A DNA stretch of 6,056 bases from Alphaproteobacteria bacterium (GTDB lineage Bacteria > Pseudomonadota > Alphaproteobacteria > ATCC43930 > CGMCC-115725). The translations under genes were made by a program, and so were the position numbers. Shown here one piece after another: positions 1 through 5,481 of this stretch (the stretch's first letter is position 1; each line of letters opens with the position of its first letter). Location: positions 1 through 6,056 of the forward strand of contig JASHUW010000002.1 of NCBI GenBank assembly GCA_030039815.1. The letters are read 5' to 3'. Below the pieces are notes generated by a model. The model saw only the letters and a program-made list of their open reading frames with translations, had not been told where the DNA came from and searched no databases.

Positions 1-3000
1 ATGCGATAGCCGGCGCGGCGGATGGCATCCTCCGCCGACGCGCCTGCCGCCTCCAGCGCGGTCCGGTCGGCGGTGTAGCGCGCGGCCAGCGGATTGACCT
101 CGGCCGGCTCGTCGAGCGCCGCGACCGCGCGCACGGCGCTGTCGAAGAGGTCAATGAGGCCGGGAAACGCGTCGCGGAAGAAGCCGGAGATGCGCAAGGT
201 CACATCGACCCGCGGCCGGTCGAGCACGCTTGCCGGCAGGATTTCGAACCCGGTGACGCGGCCGCTCGCCGGCTCCCACACCGGGCGCGCGCCGATCAGC
301 GCCAGAGCCTGCGCGATGTCGTCGCCGCCGGTGCGCATGTTGGCGGTGCCCCAGGCCGACAGCGCGACCCGCGACGGGTAGTTGCCGTGCTCCTGGGCGT
401 AGCGCTCGACGATGATCCCGGCCGAATGCCAGCCGAGTTGCCACGCCGCCGGCGTCGGCACGGCACGGGTGTCGAGCGAATAGAAATTGCGCCCGGTCGG
501 CAGCACCTCGGGCCGGCCGCGGCTCGGCGCGCCGGACGGCCCCGGCGCCACGAACTTGCCGTCGAGCCCCGTCAGGACGCCCGCGATCTCCCGCCGCCCG
601 CAGGCGGCGATCGCGGGGCGCAGCACATCGTCGAGCCAGCCGAGAACGGTTCTTGTGCGGAGCCAGGTCGCTTCCGGCCGGGCGTCGCCGACGATGAGCC
701 GCAGTGCGAATGCCTCCAGCCGTTCGACCGTATCGCCGGCGGTGCGCCATGCGTTTTTCCCTCTCCGCCCATTGGGGGGAGAGGGAGGGACCCAGCGCGG
801 AGCGCTGGGAGGGTGAGGTGGGGGTGCGCTGGCGCCTCCGGAATCCCCCACCTCACCCCAGCCCCCTCCGCCCCCGGGGGCGGAGGGGGAGAATTCAAAT
901 GCCTCCTGTAAGACGTTCGGCTGCGGCCCCGCCCACGTTTCAGCCAAGTCCATCGTCAGCGGATCGCAGCCGAGCTCGAGGTCGGCCGCGAGTGCGCGGA
1001 GCAAGGATTCGTCCTCGGGGCGACTGCCGCGGCGCGCGCGGGCGATCGCCAGCAGCAGCGCCGCGAGCCGCTCGCCGTCCGGGCTTGTGCCAAACACGTG
1101 CAGCCCGTCGCGGATCTGCAATTCCTTGAGCTCGCACAAGAACCCATCGAGTTTCTTCAACGCGTCCGCGCGGTCGTCATCCGGCGCGATGCCGCAATCG
1201 CGATCGATGCCGCAAGCCCGCGCGCGTTCCAATATGTCCGCGGCGAGCGGCAAGAGACGACGGGGGTCGCCGCGCGCCGCGTCGTAATATTCGTCGATCA
1301 GCCGCTCCAATTCCGCCGCCTCGCCATGGCTGCCGGCGCGGCTCAGCGGCGGGGTCAGATGGTCGACGATGACCGCCTGGGCGCGGCGCTTGGCCTGGGT
1401 GCCTTCGCCGGGGTCATTGACGATGAACGGGTAGAGATGCGGCAGCGGCCCGAGCACGGCTTCCGGAAAGCACTCCGCTGACAGCGCCAGGGCTTTGCCC
1501 GGCAGCCATTCCAAGGTGCCGTGCTTGCCGAGGTCGATCACCGCGTCGGCGCGGAACTCGTCGGCGATCCAGGCATAGGCCGCGAGATAGGCATGCGGCG
1601 GCACCAGCGCCGGGTCGTGATAGGTCGCCTTGGGGTCGCGGTTGTAGCCGCGCGCCGGCTGGATCAGCACCGCGACATTGCCGCAGCGAAAGCCGGGAAT
1701 GCCGAAATGCCCGCAATCGAGCCGGCTGGGATGAAAGAACGGGTCGCGCTCGCCCGAACCCCATTGCGTCGCCATCGCCTTTTGCACCGATTGCGGCAGG
1801 GTCGCGAGCACGGCGGAGTAGGCGTTGAACTGCAGCCGCTCCCCGGCTTCGGCCTGAGGGTGCTGATTGGTCGGCCCGGCCAGCAGCCGGCGCATCAGCG
1901 CCGCGCCGTCGGTGGGGATGTCGGTGACGCGATACCCCGCCGCCGCCAGCGCCTTGAGGACCGCCACCACCGATTCCGGCGTGTCGAGCCCGACGCCGTT
2001 GCCGATCCTTCCGTCCTTGTTCGGGTAGTTGGCGAGCACGACCGCGACCCGCCGCTCTTCCGGCTTCTTGGCGCGCAGCCGCGCCCAGTTGCGTGCAAGA
2101 TCGGCGACAAAGGCGACGCGGTCGGCGACCGGCTTGTAGCCGACCAGATCGACCTCGGTCTCCAGGTCGCGCCCCAGCGGCGCCTTGAACGACACCGCGC
2201 GACTGAGGATGCGGCCGTCGATCTCGGGCAGCGCCACGTTCATCGCCAGATCGCGCGGCCCCAGCCCCTGCATCCCGGCGCGCCAGCTCTCCTCGTCGCC
2301 GCCGGAGAAGATCACCTGAAGGATCGGGCAATCGGCGCGCAGCGGGTCGTCGCCGCCTGACGCGGCGACCGAGAACCCCGTGGCGTTGAGGATCACCGTT
2401 GGCTTATGCGCGGCAAACGCCGCGCCGATCAGCGCCGCCGCCTCGCCGTCCTTGAGGCTCTGGACATAGATCGGCAGCGGGTTGAGGCGCCGCGCTGTGA
2501 GCGCTGCGACCAGCGCGTCGACCGGCGCGGTGTTCCCCGACTGCACCAGCGCCCGGTAGAAGACGATCGGCGCCACGCCGAGGTCGCCCTTCCACTGGCC
2601 GGCGATATCGGCCAGCGATGGCGTTGACTGGCCCGGCCAATACAAACCGGCCCGCAGCAGCGGCGCCGGCCCGGCCCAGTCGCTGGTCGGCGTTCCGGCG
2701 CGCTCCCTCCCCCTTTGCGGGGGGGGGGTTGGGGTGGGGGTGAGCAGAGTCGCGGCGTAGTGCAGGAAATTCTCGGCATTCGCCGGCCCGCCTTCGGCGA
2801 GATAGCGCCACAACCGTCGGCCTGCCGCTGCCGCTACGGTCGACAGCTCGGCCAGCTCCGCGTCCGGCTTGTCGTCGCCGGGCAGCAGCGCGAGCGGGAT
2901 GTTATGGGCGCGGCAGGTCTCGACCAGGCGCTCGACGCCATAGGGAAAATACCCGCGGCCGCCGAGCAGCCGGGCCACGACAAGCCGGGCCCGCGCCACG

Positions 3001-3230
3001 ATTTCCATATAGAGGTCGACCGACAAATTGTGGCCGAGCCGCATCACCGGGGCGAGCCGCAGGCTCGGCGCGGTCGGATTCGCGGCGCGGCGGCGCGCCT
3101 GCGCGGCGGCGAGCAGCGCGATCTCGGTGTCAGCGCTCGCCAGCACCACGATGTCCCCCGGCGTCTGGGCGAGATCGACCGCCGCCGATCCGTCGGCGAT
3201 GGTGCCGGGCTCGGTGGCCAGGAGGTGCAT
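1..3230 (-). CDS. cobN: Cobaltochelatase subunit CobN (3' end outside the window)
   Basis: Large subunit of the aerobic ATP-dependent cobaltochelatase CobNST, which inserts Co2+ into hydrogenobyrinic acid a,c-diamide in the cytoplasm. The frame from ATG 3230 stays open to the window edge, giving about 1076 residues. CobN proteins usually have 1100-1280, so the C-terminus is missing. Family blocks I can read: MHLLATEPG at the N-terminus, GLYWPG (195-200), NYPNKDGRIGNGVGLDT (401-417), GKHGTLEWLPGK (568-579), FIVNDPGEGTQAK (602-614) and WRTAGDTVERLE (828-839). The start follows the cobW stop with no gap (TAGATG), and GGAGG at 3239-3235 lies 4 nt upstream, so translation is probably coupled. Oddity: two GC-rich repeat elements are translated in frame, near residues 164-176 and 778-826, both between conserved blocks. 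The partner genes cobS and cobT are not in the window. The family call is very secure; whether the enzyme still works with its inserts is not known. Confidence 0.96.
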   Translation of the reverse strand, partial: MHLLATEPGTIADGSAAVDLAQTPGDIVVLASADTEIALLAAAQARRRAANPTAPSLRLAPVMRLGHNLSVDLYMEIVARARLVVARLLGGRGYFPYGVERLVETCRAHNIPLALLPGDDKPDAELAELSTVAAAAGRRLWRYLAEGGPANAENFLHYAATLLTPTPTPPPQRGRERAGTPTSDWAGPAPLLRAGLYWPGQSTPSLADIAGQWKGDLGVAPIVFYRALVQSGNTAPVDALVAALTARRLNPLPIYVQSLKDGEAAALIGAAFAAHKPTVILNATGFSVAASGGDDPLRADCPILQVIFSGGDEESWRAGMQGLGPRDLAMNVALPEIDGRILSRAVSFKAPLGRDLETEVDLVGYKPVADRVAFVADLARNWARLRAKKPEERRVAVVLANYPNKDGRIGNGVGLDTPESVVAVLKALAAAGYRVTDIPTDGAALMRRLLAGPTNQHPQAEAGERLQFNAYSAVLATLPQSVQKAMATQWGSGERDPFFHPSRLDCGHFGIPGFRCGNVAVLIQPARGYNRDPKATYHDPALVPPHAYLAAYAWIADEFRADAVIDLGKHGTLEWLPGKALALSAECFPEAVLGPLPHLYPFIVNDPGEGTQAKRRAQAVIVDHLTPPLSRAGSHGEAAELERLIDEYYDAARGDPRRLLPLAADILERARACGIDRDCGIAPDDDRADALKKLDGFLCELKELQIRDGLHVFGTSPDGERLAALLLAIARARRGSRPEDESLLRALAADLELGCDPLTMDLAETWAGPQPNVLQEAFEFSPSAPGGGGGWGEVGDSGGASAPPPHPPSAPRWVPPSPPNGRRGKNAWRTAGDTVERLEAFALRLIVGDARPEATWLRTRTVLGWLDDVLRPAIAACGRREIAGVLTGLDGKFVAPGPSGAPSRGRPEVLPTGRNFYSLDTRAVPTPAAWQLGWHSAGIIVERYAQEHGNYPSRVALSAWGTANMRTGGDDIAQALALIGARPVWEPASGRVTGFEILPASVLDRPRVDVTLRISGFFRDAFPGLIDLFDSAVRAVAALDEPAEVNPLAARYTADRTALEAAGASAEDAIRRAGYR
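754..896. repeat. Compound GC-rich palindromic repeat element inserted in frame in cobN
   Basis: About 143 bp, unlike the surrounding coding DNA, built of nested inverted repeats. 759-766 pairs with 778-785 (CCCTCTCC/GGAGAGGG). 791-798 pairs with 802-809 (CCCAGCGC/GCGCTGGG, 3-nt loop). 811-824 pairs exactly with 845-858 (GGGTGAGGTGGGGG and its complement, 20-nt loop). 862-889 is a perfect 28-bp palindrome. The layout suggests two related units, each a hairpin followed by GGGGTGAGG-like DNA, placed head to head. Such GC-rich intergenic palindromes are common in Hyphomicrobiales genomes. Here the element is inside cobN, and the cobN frame crosses it without a stop, adding roughly residues 778-826, rich in Pro, Gly and Ser, just before the conserved WRTAGDTVERLE block. 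Exact insertion boundaries need an alignment with uninterrupted cobN. Confidence 0.85.
862..889. repeat. Perfect 28-bp palindrome with no loop
   Basis: The left arm CCCCCTCCGCCCCC (862-875) is exactly complementary to the right arm GGGGGCGGAGGGGG (876-889). All but two of the 28 bases are G or C. It forms one end of the compound element in cobN. In the cobN mRNA it would fold as a very stable hairpin, with no U-run after it to suggest a terminator. Confidence 0.9.
2703..2742. repeat. Second, shorter GC-rich repeat element in frame in cobN, with a ten-G run
   Basis: The plus strand shows CTCCCTCCCCC, a short spacer, a run of ten G (2719-2728), then TTGGGGTGGGGGT. This is the same plan as each half of the element at 754-896: a CCCTCC/GGGG hairpin followed by a GGGGTGGGGG tail. 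The cobN frame is open through it and reads TPTPTPPPQRGRE, about residues 164-176, between NFLHYAATLL and the DWAGPAP...GLYWPG block that CobN proteins share. It looks like a single or trimmed unit of the same family. The homopolymer is a likely place for replication slippage or sequencing error. Confidence 0.7.
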
Positions 3231-4250
3231 CTATCCTCCGAGCGCGGCGACAACCGCGCTGCGATCGAGGCCCTTCTTGCCGATCACGACGAGCCGGGTG
3301 GCCCGCTCTTCGCCCGGCTCCCATTCGCGGTCGAAATAATGCTGCACGCGGTCGCCGACCGCCTGGACGATCTGTCGCCGGTCGCGCCCCGGTACCGCGA
3401 CAAAGCCCTTGACGCGCAGGACGTCGTGCGCCCGGATCGTCGATGCGAGCCGCGCGAGCAGAGCGTCGTCCGCCGCATCGAGGGTGACGACAAAGCTGTC
3501 GAAATCGTCGTGGTCGTGTTCGCCTTCGAGCTCATGCACCGAGGGCCGCGCGGCGAGATCGTCCTCGGCGGCGGCGTCGAGGCCGAGCGCCACCCCCGGC
3601 GGCACGACCCCGTCGCGCGCGGCGACGATGCGCACCCCCGGCCGCAGCCGCGCCGCGATCTCGTCGGTGAGCCGCGCCAACTCGTCGGGTGCGACGAGGT
3701 CGGTCTTGTTGAGGATCACCAGATCGGCGCAGGCCAGCTGGTCGCCGAACACCTCTTCAAGCGGGTTGTCGTGCTCGATCGTCGGGTCGTCGGCGCGTTG
3801 CGCCGCGACCGCCGCCGGGTCGTCGGCGAAGCGCCCGGCGGCGAGCGCCGCGGCGTCGATGACCGTCAACACCCCGTCGACCGTCGTCGCGGTGCGGATT
3901 TCCGGCCAGGCGAAAGCCTGGACCAGCGGCTTCGGCAGCGCCAGGCCCGAGGTCTCGATCAGGATATGGTCGGGTGGCTCCGGGCGATCGATCAGCTTGC
4001 TGAGCGTCGGCAGGAAATCGTCGGCGACGGTGCAGCAGAGGCAGCCATTCGCCAGCTCGACGATATCGTCGTCGCGGCAATTCTCGTCGCCGCAGCCGAG
4101 CAGCAGCTCGCGGTCGATGCCCAATTCGCCGAACTCGTTGACGATGATCGCCAGGCGATACCCGGTCGCCGCGCCGATCAGGTGGCGTACCAGGCTCGTC
4201 TTTCCGGCGCCGAGAAAACCGGTAACGATGGTCGCGGGAATGCGCCTCAT
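3231..4250 (-). CDS. cobW: CobW, G3E-family GTPase / cobalt metallochaperone
   Basis: A 339-residue cytoplasmic P-loop GTPase of the G3E (COG0523) family. CobW is thought to bind metal and GTP and deliver cobalt for cobalamin synthesis, probably towards CobN. Visible motifs: Walker A GFLGAGKT (11-18), the metal-binding GCLCC motif (69-73), a Walker B-like ILIETSGLA (96-104), the guanine-specificity motif NKTD (181-184), and a short His/acidic patch EHDHDD (244-249) before the C-terminal CobW domain. The start is ATG 4250. It overlaps the cobU stop as ATGA and has an AAGGGAG ribosome site at 4264-4258, 7 nt upstream. A longer in-frame reading back to 4448 lies inside cobU and was rejected. The stop codon directly abuts the cobN start. 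G3E proteins can serve other metals, but the place between cobU and cobN makes CobW by far the best call. Confidence 0.95.
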   Translation of the reverse strand: MRRIPATIVTGFLGAGKTSLVRHLIGAATGYRLAIIVNEFGELGIDRELLLGCGDENCRDDDIVELANGCLCCTVADDFLPTLSKLIDRPEPPDHILIETSGLALPKPLVQAFAWPEIRTATTVDGVLTVIDAAALAAGRFADDPAAVAAQRADDPTIEHDNPLEEVFGDQLACADLVILNKTDLVAPDELARLTDEIAARLRPGVRIVAARDGVVPPGVALGLDAAAEDDLAARPSVHELEGEHDHDDFDSFVVTLDAADDALLARLASTIRAHDVLRVKGFVAVPGRDRRQIVQAVGDRVQHYFDREWEPGEERATRLVVIGKKGLDRSAVVAALGG

Positions 4251-4792
4251 GCCGCCGCTCCCTTCAGCACCAGGGGCAATCCGGCCGCCACGAAGACGAC
4301 GCGGTCGGCGAGTGCCGCGATCCGCTGGTTGAGCCGGCCGGCGGCGTCGCGGAATTCGCGGCCAAGCGGCGTTTCCGGCACGAGGCCCATGCCGACCTCG
4401 TTGGCGACGAGCACCACCGGCCCGGCCGCCGCGCGCAGCGCCGCGCACAGGGTTTCGCTCTCATGCTCGACGACCCGGCCGGCGAGCATCAGGTTCGACA
4501 ACCATAACGTTAGGCAATCGGCGAGGATCGGCCGCCCCGGCCCCGCATAAGCACGGATCGCGTCGGCAAGATCGAGCGGCACCTCGACGGTGCGCCAGAA
4601 ATCGCCGCGCCGCCGTCGGTGCTCGGCGATGCGCGCCGCCATCTCGGCGTCGCCCGCCTCGGCGGTGGCGATATAGGTGGCGGCGTCAGCCGCGCCCATG
4701 ACGAGCGTCTCGGCATGGCGGCTCTTGCCCGAGCGCGCGCCGCCGAGAACGAGGGTGAGGGCGGGCAAGCCGCCCGCGGGCGATGACGACAA
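4247..4792 (-). CDS. cobU: Bifunctional adenosylcobinamide kinase / adenosylcobinamide-phosphate guanylyltransferase (CobU/CobP)
   Basis: Phosphorylates adenosylcobinamide with a nucleoside triphosphate, then transfers GMP from GTP to give adenosylcobinamide-GDP, for nucleotide-loop assembly. It is called CobP in the Pseudomonas denitrificans naming. With the start chosen here it has 181 residues, the usual family size. Motifs: P-loop GGARSGKS (17-24), EMAARIAEHR with H58 matching the histidine guanylylated in Salmonella CobU, FWRTVE (65-70), ADCLTLWLSN (91-100), and the C-terminal NEVGMGLVPE, REFRDAAGRLNQ and GLPLVLKG blocks. The start is probably TTG 4792. It places the P-loop close to the N-terminus and has a strong purine-rich ribosome site GGAGGAGGAG (4805-4796). 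No in-frame ATG or GTG lies between the riboswitch and the P-loop, and an upstream GTG at 4990 falls inside the riboswitch. It is the first gene of the operon; its stop overlaps the cobW start. Confidence 0.95.
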   Translation of the reverse strand: MSSSPAGGLPALTLVLGGARSGKSRHAETLVMGAADAATYIATAEAGDAEMAARIAEHRRRRGDFWRTVEVPLDLADAIRAYAGPGRPILADCLTLWLSNLMLAGRVVEHESETLCAALRAAAGPVVLVANEVGMGLVPETPLGREFRDAAGRLNQRIAALADRVVFVAAGLPLVLKGAAA

Positions 4793-4795
4793 AGG

Positions 4796-4805
4796 CTCCT
4801 CCTCC
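4796..4805 (-). promoter_or_regulatory. Ribosome binding site of cobU supporting a TTG start
   Basis: On the minus strand this reads GGAGGAGGAG. The first GGAGG (4805-4801) lies 8 nt from TTG 4792, near-ideal spacing. It is the main reason for choosing TTG over more distant alternatives. Just upstream are GC-rich segments able to pair with this site, so it may be the target of riboswitch control. Confidence 0.7.
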
Positions 4806-4843
4806 GCCCGAGGAATCGTCCCGTTGCAAGGGCGGTGCGGAGG
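4801..4843 (-). promoter_or_regulatory. Possible riboswitch expression platform (sequesters the cobU ribosome site)
   Basis: Two alternative pairings are visible in the leader RNA. CCTCCG (4843-4838), within the 3' conserved strand of the aptamer, is exactly complementary to CGGAGG (4806-4801) at the start of the cobU ribosome site. CCGCCC (4835-4830) is exactly complementary to GGGCGG (4809-4804) just ahead of that site. No U-tract follows either helix, so control of translation start fits better than termination. The pairings are seen in the sequence; the mechanism, and which helix forms in which ligand state, is inference. Confidence 0.45.
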
Positions 4844-5012
4844 TCTCCTGGCTCGGGGTCGTCGCCCGCGGCGCCTTCCCGGTTCGGTCGAACCAGTGGC
4901 CGCTGCCGCGGAACTCGCCCTTACAGTTGCGGGGGCAGCGCCGGTCTCGCACCGGACTTCCCTGTCGCATCGCGTATCGGACGCTAGCACGGGCTTTGGT
5001 CGCCGTCACCTG
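4832..5012 (-). promoter_or_regulatory. Cobalamin (adenosylcobalamin) riboswitch
   Basis: The RNA read from the minus strand carries the conserved cobalamin riboswitch blocks in order: GGTG at 5010-5007 (possible P1 5' arm), AGGGAAGTCCGGTG at 4963-4950, GCCCCCGCAACTGTAA (B12 box) at 4936-4921, CCACTGG near 4899-4893, GGGAAGGCGC at 4880-4871, and GAGCCAGGAGACCTCC at 4854-4839, followed by CACC at 4837-4834 that can close on the initial GGTG. It lies directly upstream of cobU on the same strand, so adenosylcobalamin binding should repress cobU-cobW-cobN. The family call follows from the near-consensus blocks. The outer ends are approximate, because P1 was paired by eye. Confidence 0.95.
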
Positions 5013-5025
5013 TTCGTCAAAAATC

Positions 5026-5034
5026 TGGTATAGG
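5026..5034 (+). promoter_or_regulatory. Candidate extended -10 promoter for the GFA gene, overlapping a minus-strand -10 candidate
   Basis: The plus strand reads TGGTATAGG, an extended -10 form (TGn-TATAGG). It would put the start of transcription near 5041, about 24 nt before the ATG at 5065. The opposite strand of nearly the same bases reads TATACC (5032-5027), which would start transcription near 5020, just ahead of the riboswitch. No good -35 box is visible on either strand. The region between the riboswitch and the GFA gene is the only place a divergent promoter pair could sit. Confidence 0.3.
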
Positions 5035-5064
5035 GCTCGAACAATTTCGACAGTGGGGGCTGGG

Positions 5065-5475
5065 ATGAAAATCGAAGGCGGATGCCTGTGCGGCAAGGTC
5101 CGCTATTCCGGCGAGGCCGAGCCTATCTTTGCCGGGCTGTGTCACTGCACGACCTGCCAGAAGGGGTCGGGAACGGCGTTCAACACGGTGGTCGGCGTGC
5201 CCAAGGCGGCGATCAGCGTGACCGGGACGATGAGCACCTACGAGGGCAAGGGTGACACCGGCAACGCCACTTATCGCCGGTTTTGCCCGGCCTGCGGCTC
5301 GCCGGTGCAGATCGAGGCGGCGATCATGGCGGACGTGGTGATGATCCCGGTCGGCACGCTCGACGATCCGAGCCAGGTGAAGCCGGCGATGCAGATCTAC
5401 TGCGACAGCGCGCAGCCTTGGGCATTGCTTGAAGGCGGCATCCAGCGTTTCCCGAAGATGCCCCAGCCGGGCTAG
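5065..5475 (+). CDS. GFA (CENP-V/GFA domain) family zinc-binding protein
   Basis: A 136-residue single-domain protein of the GFA/CENP-V fold, named after glutathione-dependent formaldehyde-activating enzyme. It has the family zinc ligands: GCLCGKVRY (C7, C9), CHCTTCQKGSG (C26, C28, C31) and FCPACGSPV (C74, C77). Together these give a structural and a catalytic-type zinc site. There is no signal peptide or membrane segment. The start is ATG 5065, with a G-rich GTGGGGG stretch about 5 nt upstream. Longer readings back to 4783 run through the riboswitch on the opposite strand and were rejected. It diverges from the cob operon and ends 6 bp before the end of the convergent phosphatase gene. The substrate cannot be told: most small GFA proteins have no proven activity. 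I see no sequence sign that it belongs to cobalamin synthesis. Confidence 0.92.
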   Translation: MKIEGGCLCGKVRYSGEAEPIFAGLCHCTTCQKGSGTAFNTVVGVPKAAISVTGTMSTYEGKGDTGNATYRRFCPACGSPVQIEAAIMADVVMIPVGTLDDPSQVKPAMQIYCDSAQPWALLEGGIQRFPKMPQPG

Positions 5476-5481
5476 TATCCG

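Noticed and set aside
754..896. cobN broken into a pseudogene by the repeat element
   Set aside because: Translating the cobN frame by hand through the element gave no stop, and conserved CobN sequence continues in the same frame on both sides.
754..896. CRISPR array or insertion sequence
   Set aside because: There are no regularly spaced direct repeats and no transposase or target duplication that I can see; the region is nested inverted repeats only.
1414..2331. 305-residue open frame on the minus strand within cobN
   Set aside because: It is shifted one base from cobN, whose conserved blocks (NYPNKDGRIGNGVGLDT, GKHGTLEWLPGK) are read in the other frame over the same DNA.
2715..4550. 611-residue open frame on the plus strand, antisense to cobN, cobW and cobU
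   Set aside because: It lies opposite three secure genes with strong motifs. Its translation is Arg/Ala/Gly-rich, with no recognisable domain. Long antisense frames are expected in high-GC DNA because stop codons are rare.
4793..4990. N-terminal extension of CobU back to a GTG at 4990
   Set aside because: The extra 66 residues are coded by riboswitch DNA, are Arg/Pro-rich and lie ahead of a normal CobU N-terminus.
4783..5064. N-terminal extension of the GFA protein back to 4783
   Set aside because: The extension runs through the opposite-strand riboswitch and has no family similarity. The GFA domain starts right at MKIEGGCLCG, coded from 5065.
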